A stretch of 34,880 bases of DNA, taken from an uncultured bacterium (GTDB lineage: Bacteria; Nitrospirota; Thermodesulfovibrionia; Thermodesulfovibrionales; Dissulfurispiraceae). The stretch is from NCBI GenBank assembly GCA_937949555.1, contig CALEDV010000071.1, positions 1 through 34,880 of the forward strand, in the 5' to 3' direction. Below, piece after piece: positions 6,971 to 15,497 of this stretch (position 1 is its first letter; the number at the start of each line of letters is the position of its first letter). A program made the position numbers and the translations under genes. Under the pieces are notes generated by a model. The model saw only the letters and a list, made by a program, of their open reading frames with translations, did no database searches and was not told where the DNA came from.

Positions 6971-7507
6971 ATGAAACAAGAACAAGACAGATATCTTCAT
7001 ATGAGGGAGTTCTCAAGGGTTGATGCCAAGATACCTCTCGATGTAAGGCTTGTGTCTGATGAAGAGTTGCCTATTGTCAAATCGAAGGTTGCAGCAGATA
7101 CCACTATTAGTTACTTATCTCCTCCCCCTGATCATGAGGACAGGCTACTCTCTGAGTGGCTAAAGATGTTAAATGACAAGCTTGATTCTATATTGATGTT
7201 GTTGACCTTTCACAGAGAGGGCTTTTCTACCTTGCCCTATAGGTCTGTTAATATAAGTGGAGGCGGGATGAGTTTTATGTGGAATCAAGGGTTTCCAAAG
7301 GGCAGTATAATCGAGTTGAAGATGCTCCTGCCGATGTTTCCACCTGTTGCAATGTATGTGTATGGAGAGCTTGTATCCTCCGAACAAAAGGGGGCAGAGT
7401 TTGCCCTTGCAGTGAAATTTGTTAATATTGAAGAGGACATAAGGGACGAAATTGTTAGATTTGTTTTCAAGAAACAGAGAGAGGCTTTAAGGGAGAAGAG
7501 GAAGTAA
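6971..7507 (+). CDS. PilZ-domain c-di-GMP receptor next to stator genes
   Basis: A 178-residue cytoplasmic protein with both parts of the PilZ c-di-GMP site: R12-E-F-S-R16 (RxxxR) followed by DAKIPLDVRL, and N94-I-S-G-G-G99 (the [D/N]xSxxG motif). The two motifs are normally 20-35 residues apart; here about 78 residues separate them and include a predicted helix (about 58-80), so the domain carries an insertion. A beta-barrel remainder (IELKMLLPMFPPVAMYVYGELV) and a basic C-terminal helix follow. It lies 33 bases after motB and 1 base before a second motA, so a YcgR-like brake acting on the stator or switch is the natural guess. No YcgR N-terminal domain is present. Confidence 0.85.
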   Translation: MKQEQDRYLHMREFSRVDAKIPLDVRLVSDEELPIVKSKVAADTTISYLSPPPDHEDRLLSEWLKMLNDKLDSILMLLTFHREGFSTLPYRSVNISGGGMSFMWNQGFPKGSIIELKMLLPMFPPVAMYVYGELVSSEQKGAEFALAVKFVNIEEDIRDEIVRFVFKKQREALREKRK

Positions 7508-7508
7508 T

Positions 7509-8360
7509 ATGTTTGTAATAATTGGTTGCGTGGTGGTTATTGCCTGTGTCTTAGGCGGTTATGTAATGGGACACGGCAACTTGAGCGTGCTATTTCAACC
7601 AGCAGAATACATAATAATCGTCGGTTCTGCCATAGGTGGCTTGATCATAGCATCACCTCCAAAGATACTCGGTCTTATCATTAAGGGCATGATAGGCATG
7701 TTAAGCGCCAAGTCTTACATGAAGCCCGATTATCTTGAGGCACTGATGCTCCTGAGCGATATCTTCACAAAGATAAGAAAAGAGGGACTTGTATCCATAG
7801 AGGCTGATGTGGACAACCCTGAGGCAAGCCCTATCTTCTCAAAGTATCCTAAATTCTTAAAGAACCATCATGCCGTTGCCCTTGTAACGGACACCTTAAG
7901 GACGGTTATGACAACGAGCATTTCTCCACACGAACTTGAAGCCCTTTTAGATAATGAGCTTGAGGCACACCATGAGGAGGCAATGATATCCTCCAGAAGC
8001 GTTAATAATATGGCTGACAGCCTTCCAGGTCTTGGTATTGTTGCCTGTGTTATGGGCGTTGTTATAACTATGGGTTATATCAGCGAACCTCCTGAGATCT
8101 TAGGCGCACACATTGGAGCAGCCCTTGTGGGTACCTTTACAGGTGTGTTGCTTTGTTATGGATTTTTTGGTCCTATGGCAAAAAACCTCGAGGTTATAGC
8201 CAATGAAAATAAGGAATACATGAATGTGTTTAAAGTAGGCCTTGTTGCCTTTGTGGGAGGCGCGGCACCTCAGATTGCTGTAGAGTTTGCAAGGAGGGTT
8301 GTGCCTGCGGTGGTAAAACCCTCATTCATTGAGGTTGAAGAGGCGATCAGAAAGAAATAG
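7509..8360 (+). CDS. motA: Second MotA stator subunit (E. coli type), no adjacent motB
   Basis: A 283-residue MotA of the classical enterobacterial type. It keeps the residues known to matter in E. coli MotA, even at the same numbers: R90 and E98 in the cytoplasmic loop (RKEGLVSIEAD), P173 in SLPGLGIVA and P222 in GFFGPMAKN. It has four membrane segments (about 2-20, 34-52, 172-192 and 201-221). It starts 1 base after the PilZ stop. Unlike the usual motA-motB pair, the next gene is a lipoprotein, so its MotB must be encoded elsewhere or it shares the MotB upstream. It differs clearly from the PomA-like protein at 5547 and is not a recent duplicate. Confidence 0.93.
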   Translation: MFVIIGCVVVIACVLGGYVMGHGNLSVLFQPAEYIIIVGSAIGGLIIASPPKILGLIIKGMIGMLSAKSYMKPDYLEALMLLSDIFTKIRKEGLVSIEADVDNPEASPIFSKYPKFLKNHHAVALVTDTLRTVMTTSISPHELEALLDNELEAHHEEAMISSRSVNNMADSLPGLGIVACVMGVVITMGYISEPPEILGAHIGAALVGTFTGVLLCYGFFGPMAKNLEVIANENKEYMNVFKVGLVAFVGGAAPQIAVEFARRVVPAVVKPSFIEVEEAIRKK

Positions 8361-8370
8361 GAGGTTTGAT

Positions 8371-8961
8371 ATGTATTATCTTATCTTTGTTATTGCTATA
8401 ATGCTTTTCGTTGGTTGTTCATCTCCTGCTGTGAGATACACATCAGAGGAAATCAGGGCATTCCCCCCCGATATTCAACATAGGATCATCAAGGGCGAGA
8501 TAACTACGGGTATGACACCACAGCAGGTTCGTTATGCCTGGTATGCGCCAAAGAATGTGCAGACCACAAAGACGGCAGACAATAAGATTGTAGAGGAATG
8601 GACCTATTCAAATATGGGGGCCTGTCCAATTTCCCTATACTTTTCAGAGGGCAAGTTATCATCAATATTACTGTCCGACTCTGCTAAATCCTCAGAGATA
8701 CGATATACTCAGGAAGAGATAAGGCACTATCCTGAGGACATCAAACAACTCATCATAAAGGGACAATTATCCACAGGCATGACCCCGCAACAGGTTAGAA
8801 ACTCCTGGGGGAGTCCTGAAGGAGTGAGTTCTTATAAGGATCAAGCTGGAAAACTCAAAGAAGAATGGCTTTACTCATCCACTGCCCTATGTAGAGTTAC
8901 CCTTGTATTTGCTGAGGGTAAACTCTCAGGCATAGTGAGATCTGAAGGCTGGGGCAAATGA
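8371..8961 (+). CDS. Lipoprotein with two tandem copies of one small domain
   Basis: A 196-residue predicted lipoprotein. The signal peptide MYYLIFVIAIMLFVGC ends in a lipobox with C16 as the lipidated Cys. The mature part is two near-identical repeats (about 21-100 and 109-189). Each reads RYT-EEIR, then IIKG, then TTGMTPQQVR or STGMTPQQVR, EEW-YS and SEGKLS or AEGKLS. The GMTPQQVR helix followed by an EEW strand resembles SmpA/OmlA (BamE-like) folds. ATG at 8371 is chosen over an in-frame ATG at 8329 because a GGAGG sits just before it and it begins the signal peptide. It lies 10 bases after motA and overlaps alaS by 4 bases. Role unknown; an envelope partner of the stators is possible. Confidence 0.82.
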   Translation: MYYLIFVIAIMLFVGCSSPAVRYTSEEIRAFPPDIQHRIIKGEITTGMTPQQVRYAWYAPKNVQTTKTADNKIVEEWTYSNMGACPISLYFSEGKLSSILLSDSAKSSEIRYTQEEIRHYPEDIKQLIIKGQLSTGMTPQQVRNSWGSPEGVSSYKDQAGKLKEEWLYSSTALCRVTLVFAEGKLSGIVRSEGWGK

Positions 8962-11609
8962 AGAGCTCGGATATAAGAGAGGCATTCCTTGATTATTTTC
9001 ATTCCAAGTCCCATGAAAGGGTAAAAAGCTCCTCACTGATTCCTCACAACGACCCTTCATTACTCTTTACAAACGCAGGGATGGTGCAGTTTAAAGCAGT
9101 CTTTCTTGGTCAACAAAAGATACCTTACACAAGGGCGACCACCTGCCAGAAGTGTATGAGGGCAGGGGGAAAGCACAGTGACCTTGAAAATGTTGGTCAC
9201 ACCGCAAGGCATCATACCTTCTTTGAGATGCTCGGCAATTTCTCCTTTGGCGATTACTTTAAACAAGAGGCAATACTTTATGCCTGGGAACTGCTTGTAG
9301 ATCGGTTTAAACTGCCTGCTGAACGCCTTTGGGTCTCTGTATTTGAAGAGGACGATGAGGCCGAGAGGCTCTGGACACAACTTACAGGCATACCATCTTC
9401 AAGGGTGGTCAGGCTTGGTGCAAAGGACAACTTCTGGCAGATGGGTGACACCGGCCCCTGTGGTCCCTGTTCTGAGATAATCATAGATCAGGGAGAATCA
9501 GTAGGTTGCAATGCTAAGGACTGCAAGGTGGGATGTGACTGCGACAGGTTTCTTGAACTCTGGAACCTTGTGTTTATGCAATACAATCGTGATGCCTCTG
9601 GTGCCTTGACTCCCCTGCCAAGGCCAAGCATAGATACAGGAATGGGACTTGAAAGGATAACCGCAGTGCTGCAGGGAAGATTAAACAACTTTGATACCGA
9701 TCTGTTTAGCCCTATTATGTCTGCCCTGGAGACACTTTCTGGCAAGAGATATGGAGAGAGCAATGAGACAAAGATCTCTTTTAGGGTAATTGCCGATCAC
9801 CTGAGGTCTTCGGTGTTTCTGCTCTCAGAGGGTCTAACGCCCTCAAATGAGGGAAGGGGTTATGTGCTCAGAAGGATTATAAGACGCGCCTCAAGGCATG
9901 CAAAGCTATTGGACTTAGAGGGTGCTGTGCTATATAAACTGACCAACTCTGTAGTTGAGGCTATGGGCAAGGCATACCCTGAGATAATCTCTGAGAAAGA
10001 TAGAACCTCCAAGCTGCTGAAGTTTGAAGAGGAACGTTTCACTAGGACCCTTGAGCAGGGCGTAAGAATGCTTGATGAACTGATTGGCAAATTAAAGGCA
10101 GATGGGCAGTCTGTTATCCCTGGAGAAGAGGTCTTTAAGCTTTATGACACCTATGGTTTTCCTATTGACCTTGCAAGGGATATAGCAGTGGATAAGAGGA
10201 TGCTTATCGATGAAGAGGGCTTTAATGAGGCAATGCAGACGCAGCGCGAGAGGGCAAGGGCCTCTTGGGTTGGGGAAGAAGAGGCAGTGCCTGTCTTCTA
10301 TAAAGAACTGGCAGCAGAAATAGGCGAGACTATATTTAGCGGATATGATACCCTTGAGGATAAGGGTGTGATAAGGGCAATCGCAAAATCAGGAAGGATT
10401 GTAAAGGAGGCTAACGCTGGGGAGGAAGTTGAGATATTCCTTGACAAAACCCCTATATACGGAGAGTCTGGAGGACAGACAGGAGACAAAGGCTCTATAG
10501 TACTGCTAAATGATAAAGGAAACACAAAGGGATCTGAGGCAGAGATTATCGGCGCAATCAAGGAGGCAGGCTTGATTGTCCATAGGGCAAGGATAATAAA
10601 AGGACAATTTAGGGTGTTTGATCAGGTTTTATGTATTGTTGATCGGACAGGACGGTTGTCAACGGCACGTAATCATACTGCCACTCATCTGCTTCATGCG
10701 GCATTGAGACATACCTTAGGGGAGCATGTAAAACAGGCAGGTTCTTTGGTGAATCCAGAAAAGTTGAGATTTGATTTTTCCCATTTCTATTCTCTTGAAG
10801 ACTCAGAGCTACAGTCTATTGAAGATATAGTAAACGACAAGATCTTTGATAATATTTCTGTCCGTACCGAGGAGAAAGAGCTATCGGTAGCCCTAAAAGA
10901 AGGTGTAACAGCCCTCTTTGATGAGAAATATGGCGATAGAGTAAGGGTGGTAAGTGTTGAGGGATTCAGCTCCGAGCTTTGCGGCGGTACACATTGCAAA
11001 TCCACTGGCGATATAGGACTTTTTACCATAGTTTCTGAAGGCAGCGTAGCTTCTGGGATACGGAGGATTGAGGCGCTAACAGGCAGGAATGCCTTTGAGT
11101 ATCTGAGGGCAAAGAGACAGGATTTAAGGAGACTCAATGAGGTTCTTAAGACCGACAAACCAATTGAGAGGGTAGAGAAGTTATTAATAGAGCTGAAAGA
11201 AAAAGAAAGGATGATTGAACAGATAAATGCCCGTTCTGCTGCAGACCTATCGGTAGATGCATTAAAGAATGCCCTATCGGTAGATGGGTTTAAGGCAGTT
11301 ATCTATTGTGTAGAGGGCATTGAGCAAAAGGATATGCGTGTGCTCGCTGATGTCCTAAAGGAGAAGATCGGTTCAGGTGTTGTATTGCTTGCCTCAGTTA
11401 TAGAGGGCCGTGCATACCTTTTATGCATGGTCACTAAGGACCTGGTAGGAAGGGCAAATGCTGGGTCAATACTCAACAGGGTTACTACACTGGCAGGTGG
11501 AAAGGGTGGGGGCAAGGCAGAGATGGCCCAAGGGGGTGCCAAGGATGTGGCAAAGATAAAGGAACTATTTGGCAACCCCACTGAGGCTGTAAAGACACTA
11601 TTTGTCTGA
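8958..11609 (+). CDS. alaS: Alanyl-tRNA synthetase
   Basis: Charges tRNA-Ala with alanine and clears misacylated tRNA. The 883-residue length is typical. The class II catalytic core occupies residues 1-450, with LFTNAGMVQFK, RHHTFFEMLGNFSFGDYF and FRVIADHLRSS, and the glycine-rich RGYVLRRIIRR follows. The editing domain has its zinc-type site in NHTATHLLH (about 572-580) and CGGTHC (about 675-680). The C-terminal domain starts after a coiled coil near 730-760 and ends with GGGKGGGKAEMAQGG. It begins inside the stop of the lipoprotein gene (ATGA), so this essential gene is read from the motility operon unless an internal promoter exists. It ends 14 bases from a convergent gene. Confidence 0.98.
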   Translation: MKSSDIREAFLDYFHSKSHERVKSSSLIPHNDPSLLFTNAGMVQFKAVFLGQQKIPYTRATTCQKCMRAGGKHSDLENVGHTARHHTFFEMLGNFSFGDYFKQEAILYAWELLVDRFKLPAERLWVSVFEEDDEAERLWTQLTGIPSSRVVRLGAKDNFWQMGDTGPCGPCSEIIIDQGESVGCNAKDCKVGCDCDRFLELWNLVFMQYNRDASGALTPLPRPSIDTGMGLERITAVLQGRLNNFDTDLFSPIMSALETLSGKRYGESNETKISFRVIADHLRSSVFLLSEGLTPSNEGRGYVLRRIIRRASRHAKLLDLEGAVLYKLTNSVVEAMGKAYPEIISEKDRTSKLLKFEEERFTRTLEQGVRMLDELIGKLKADGQSVIPGEEVFKLYDTYGFPIDLARDIAVDKRMLIDEEGFNEAMQTQRERARASWVGEEEAVPVFYKELAAEIGETIFSGYDTLEDKGVIRAIAKSGRIVKEANAGEEVEIFLDKTPIYGESGGQTGDKGSIVLLNDKGNTKGSEAEIIGAIKEAGLIVHRARIIKGQFRVFDQVLCIVDRTGRLSTARNHTATHLLHAALRHTLGEHVKQAGSLVNPEKLRFDFSHFYSLEDSELQSIEDIVNDKIFDNISVRTEEKELSVALKEGVTALFDEKYGDRVRVVSVEGFSSELCGGTHCKSTGDIGLFTIVSEGSVASGIRRIEALTGRNAFEYLRAKRQDLRRLNEVLKTDKPIERVEKLLIELKEKERMIEQINARSAADLSVDALKNALSVDGFKAVIYCVEGIEQKDMRVLADVLKEKIGSGVVLLASVIEGRAYLLCMVTKDLVGRANAGSILNRVTTLAGGKGGGKAEMAQGGAKDVAKIKELFGNPTEAVKTLFV

Positions 11610-11623
11610 TCATGCCCTTTCTG

Positions 11624-12403
11624 TCAGGAGGATCGTCCTTTTAGTTTCAGTGTCTCTTCCATCATGAGGATGTACTTGAGGTATGAGAAGGCAAAGTGTA
11701 ACAACTCTATCTCGTCTCTTTGTATCCTTTCTAATAGGCTATCTGGCACCTCAAACTTGTCGAGAAAGCCACTTTTGAAGACAAAATCCCTGAATCTGTC
11801 AATATCATAGGACACCATATAGAAGGCCTTCTGTTTCTTCTCGTCCAATTCATTGCCAGGGAGGTTTCTTCTAAACAATATCTCTTTCCATGGTCTGTTA
11901 ATATCATCATACAGGGCAGCCTCCTGATCCTCCCTCCAACTCCTAATGGTCCAATCCCTATCCTCTTGAAAACCCTTACAGTGGTCTTCTCTTACAAAGA
12001 AATAAAATTCCTCGGTGTATGGTATCTTAAGCTGCTCGTTCATCTTCTTTAAGGATGCCTGTCCCACTGGGTAATAACGGCAGTTTGCAGGCCTGTCTGA
12101 GTACACTGTGCAGCCCTCCTCACTGACAAAGGGGCATTTTCTCTCTTTGTCATCGGCCATTTTCAAGAACACAAAGGGATGAGAGGTCTTTTCGTCAATG
12201 TCTATATAGGTGTAGTTAAGAAGAAACAGCCCCGAAAGCATTCCTAATCTGTTTTTTAATCTAACAATGTCATAGGGTGTCAGGAGGATGTCAATGTTAG
12301 AACAACACTTAGTAAAACAGGATAAGCCCTTATGGCAATCAAACTTAAAGCTGCTATCCAATGATAGGCTTACCATGTCAACATCCTTCATGTTGGGTAT
12401 CAT
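11624..12403 (-). CDS. YkgJ-family cysteine-cluster protein
   Basis: A 259-residue protein of the YkgJ/UPF0153 zinc- or iron-chelating family. Its signature is in two parts: CHKGLSCFTKCC near the N-terminus, with TPYDIVRLKNRLG after it, and CPFVSEEGCTVYSDRPANCRYYP further on. Eight cysteines could hold a metal or Fe-S cluster. The C-terminal half is helical and not recognised. Function is unknown across the family. The ATG at 12403 has GGGAG 7 bases upstream; an in-frame start 23 codons earlier at 12472 lacks such a site. It stands alone and converges on alaS. Confidence 0.8.
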   Translation of the reverse strand: MIPNMKDVDMVSLSLDSSFKFDCHKGLSCFTKCCSNIDILLTPYDIVRLKNRLGMLSGLFLLNYTYIDIDEKTSHPFVFLKMADDKERKCPFVSEEGCTVYSDRPANCRYYPVGQASLKKMNEQLKIPYTEEFYFFVREDHCKGFQEDRDWTIRSWREDQEAALYDDINRPWKEILFRRNLPGNELDEKKQKAFYMVSYDIDRFRDFVFKSGFLDKFEVPDSLLERIQRDEIELLHFAFSYLKYILMMEETLKLKGRSS

Positions 12404-12790
12404 TATGGTCTCCCTAAAGCTGTATTTTTTAAAGAGGCTATTATAGCAGTTAGGTCCTGCTGTTGCAATCACAGGCAGAGGGTTTAAGGCATATGGTTAC
12501 ATATCTTTTATGACCATCGGGGGTTAAGCTATTTTATCTGGCATAGGATATGGTAAACTATCCACACTATTTGTTAATGCCGGTGCAATAAGATCTACAG
12601 TTCAGAAATGTTTAGCATTCAAGGATCGTAAAGGCAATAGAGTTATACATCAGCCCAAGTTCATTATCGTTAGCAATTGAATTCATACCAGGCAATGCGG
12701 TCTCTTCAATAAAAAACTTTTGGGTCTGGGGTTCTTTTTTTAGCTTACTTGTGTACCTTTAAGCAAGATATAGTAGGAGGTTGACTGTCG
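12404..12790. other. Divergent intergenic region upstream of YkgJ-like gene and P-type ATPase
   Basis: About 390 bases without a supported gene. It must carry promoters for both flanking genes, but I could not find a -35/-10 pair that I would defend. An AGGAGG at about 12775-12780 is the ribosome-binding site for the ATPase. No riboswitch fold known for metal ATPases was recognisable by eye. Confidence 0.4.
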
Positions 12791-15496
12791 ATGAAGGATA
12801 GGAACATGACAAACTGGCACAGTCTTGAAGTAGAAAAGGTATTGGATAATCTCAAAAGCAACATCAAGCAAGGGCTTGAGATCTCGGAGGCCCAGAGACG
12901 TCTTGAGGAATATGGGCCAAACCAGTTAACCCCAAAGAGACAGAGGGGGCCACTGATGCGTTTTATACTCCAATTTCATCAACCCTTGATCTACATACTC
13001 ATAGCTGCAGGTGTAATAACTGCCCTTCTGCAGGAATGGGTTGATGCGGGTGTAATATTCGGGGTTGTAATTGTAAATGCCTTTATCGGATTCATACAGG
13101 AGATAAAGGCAGTAAAGGCAATAGATGCCCTTGCAAAGACCATGACCACTGAGGCCACAGTGATCCGTTCGGGGCAGAAGACCCGCGTCTCTTCGGTTGA
13201 TGTGGTGCCTGGCGATATAGTATTGCTTCAATCTGGAGACAAGGTCCCCGCTGACATGCGCCTTGTATCCGTAAAGGACCTCAGGGTTGATGAGTCTGCC
13301 TTGACAGGTGAATCAGTGCCTGTGGACAAGAAGACGGACACATTAAGTGAGGACACTACTGTAGCTGATCGTCATAACATTGTATATGCATCTGGTTTGG
13401 TTACCTATGGACAAGCAACTGGTGTAGTCTTTGCTACCGGAGACAGGACAGAGGTTGGAAAGATCTCTCAACTACTGTCAACCACTGAGTCCCTTGAGAC
13501 CCCTCTTACAAGAAACATAGCCAGATTCAGTCATGTATTGCTCTATGCAATCCTTGGCCTTGCAGCACTCACCTTTGCTGTGGGGCTACTGAGGGGACAG
13601 TCGGCCTTTGATATGTTTATGGCTGCCGTGGCCCTCGCTGTAGGGGCGATACCTGAGGGGTTGCCGGCAGCACTTACGATAACCCTTGCAATCGGCGTGG
13701 CCAGGATGGCAAGAAGAAGGGCAATAATCAGAAAACTCCCTGCTGTTGAGACCCTCGGCAGCACCACAGTGATATGTTCAGACAAGACAGGCACCCTTAC
13801 AGAAAACCAGATGACGGTGCAAAAGATATATGCAGGTGGTCAGGGGTATGATGTTACTGGTTCTGGCTACGAACCTGAAGGCAATGTCTTAAAGGATAAT
13901 GAAGCCATAGATATTGATAACCTCAAGGCCCTTAGGGAGTGCCTGAAGGCAGGTTTTTTATGCAACGACAGTCAATTGCTTCAAAGGGAAGGTCGATGGA
14001 CTATTCAGGGCGACCCCACAGAGGGGGCCCTCCTTGTAGTCGCCCATAAGGTAGGTATAGATACAGATACATTAAATAAAGAAATGCCAAGATTGGACTC
14101 TATCCCCTTTGAATCAGAAAGGCAGTATATGGCCACAATGCATGGCATTGGTGGTCAAGGCAAGGCAGTTATATACGCCAAGGGATCGGTAGAGTCAATC
14201 CTTGAGAGATGTAATAAATATATGGATTCAGAGGGCAGGGTTGTTGAGATTGACCACCATGCCATAAACAAGGTGGTGTGGGATATGGGTGAAAGGGGAC
14301 TGAGGGTCCTTGCCTTTGCAATGAAGGAGGTTGAATCCAATGGCATTAACTTCAGTCATGACAGCCTGGGACAAGACATGGTGTTTTTAGGTCTGCAGGG
14401 GATGATAGACCCCCCAAGGACAGAGGCCATTGATGCCGTTGAAAAATGCCATAGAGCTGGGATCAAGGTAAAGATGATCACAGGTGACCATGCGATTACT
14501 GCATCTTCAATTGCTGGACAGATTGGCTTAAGTAATCCAACGAAGGTGCTAACAGGTAGAGATCTGGCAGACATATCCGATGATGCACTGGTGGAGGTCG
14601 TTGAGGGCACATCGGTTTATGCAAGGGTGAGCCCAGAGCAGAAGCTGCGCCTTGTAAATGCCTTACAAGTTAAAGGCCATGTCGTGGCTATGACTGGTGA
14701 TGGTGTCAATGATGCCCCTGCCCTAAAGAGGGCAGACATTGGGGTTGCCATGGGTATTACTGGTACTGATGTGGCAAAGGAGGCCGCTGATATGGTGCTT
14801 ACTGATGACAACTTTGCCTCCATAGAGGCCGCTGTGGAGGAAGGTAGGGGTGTGTATGATAACCTTACAAAGTTTATTGTCTGGACACTACCTACAAACT
14901 TAGGAGAGGGTCTGGTAATACTTGCAGCTATCTTTATTGGAGCGGTGCTCCCCATACTGCCTGTGCAGATCCTGTGGATAAACATGACTACGGCAGTGCT
15001 GCTCGGTCTGATGCTGGCCTTTGAGCCCAAAGAGCCAGACATCATGACAAGGCCACCAAGGGACCCAAAGACCCCCATTTTGACAGGGGTGCTTGTATGG
15101 AGGCTATTTATCGTAGGGTTTTTGCTGCTGGCAGGGTCCTTTGGACTTTTCAATCTCGAATTGGCAAGAGGAGCATCAAATGAGGAGGCACGAACAGTAG
15201 CAGTAAATGTGTTTGTGATGGTTGAGCTGTTTTATCTGTTTAACTGTCGATCTCTCAGTAAGTCCTTTTGGTCTATTGGTGTGTTTTCAAACCCATTGTT
15301 GTTTGTAGGTGTTGGACTGATGATAATACTTCAACTTATGTTTACTTATCTGCCAGCAATGAACACTATGTTCCACAGTGCCCCAATCGGGCATGACTCT
15401 TGGGTTAGGATAATTGGAGTGGCGTTTTTGTCCTCATCTTTAGTAGGCTTTGAAAAGTGGTTAAGAAATAGGGTTCCTTGGTTGAGAACAGCATAA
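12791..15496 (+). CDS. P2-type cation-transporting ATPase
   Basis: A 901-residue P-type ATPase of the Ca2+/PMA1-like group that pumps a cation across the inner membrane at the cost of ATP. Order of parts: N-terminal cation ATPase domain (1-80), actuator domain with TGES (172-175), PEGLP in segment 4 (288-292), phosphorylation site DKTGTLT with D331, KGSVESIL in the nucleotide domain, TGDGVNDAPA (about 634-643), and six C-terminal membrane segments. Segment 5 keeps N and E (TNLGE), but segment 6 reads NMTTAVLLG, where SERCA has NLVTDGLPA. The ligand Asp (SERCA D800) is thus Ala, and one classical Ca2+ site is probably absent. Substrate is left open. The gene ends 1 base before mnmA. Confidence 0.92.
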   Translation: MKDRNMTNWHSLEVEKVLDNLKSNIKQGLEISEAQRRLEEYGPNQLTPKRQRGPLMRFILQFHQPLIYILIAAGVITALLQEWVDAGVIFGVVIVNAFIGFIQEIKAVKAIDALAKTMTTEATVIRSGQKTRVSSVDVVPGDIVLLQSGDKVPADMRLVSVKDLRVDESALTGESVPVDKKTDTLSEDTTVADRHNIVYASGLVTYGQATGVVFATGDRTEVGKISQLLSTTESLETPLTRNIARFSHVLLYAILGLAALTFAVGLLRGQSAFDMFMAAVALAVGAIPEGLPAALTITLAIGVARMARRRAIIRKLPAVETLGSTTVICSDKTGTLTENQMTVQKIYAGGQGYDVTGSGYEPEGNVLKDNEAIDIDNLKALRECLKAGFLCNDSQLLQREGRWTIQGDPTEGALLVVAHKVGIDTDTLNKEMPRLDSIPFESERQYMATMHGIGGQGKAVIYAKGSVESILERCNKYMDSEGRVVEIDHHAINKVVWDMGERGLRVLAFAMKEVESNGINFSHDSLGQDMVFLGLQGMIDPPRTEAIDAVEKCHRAGIKVKMITGDHAITASSIAGQIGLSNPTKVLTGRDLADISDDALVEVVEGTSVYARVSPEQKLRLVNALQVKGHVVAMTGDGVNDAPALKRADIGVAMGITGTDVAKEAADMVLTDDNFASIEAAVEEGRGVYDNLTKFIVWTLPTNLGEGLVILAAIFIGAVLPILPVQILWINMTTAVLLGLMLAFEPKEPDIMTRPPRDPKTPILTGVLVWRLFIVGFLLLAGSFGLFNLELARGASNEEARTVAVNVFVMVELFYLFNCRSLSKSFWSIGVFSNPLLFVGVGLMIILQLMFTYLPAMNTMFHSAPIGHDSWVRIIGVAFLSSSLVGFEKWLRNRVPWLRTA

Positions 15497-15497
15497 A

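Noticed and set aside
12600-12790. A metal riboswitch (yybP-ykoY type) before the P-type ATPase
   Set aside because: I could not find the conserved core or paired arms by eye; the suspicion rested on the gene type only.
14617-15153. A 178-codon minus-strand frame inside the P-type ATPase gene
   Set aside because: It is fully antisense to conserved ATPase motifs, Ser/Pro/Thr-rich as expected for mirror frames, and has no ribosome-binding site.
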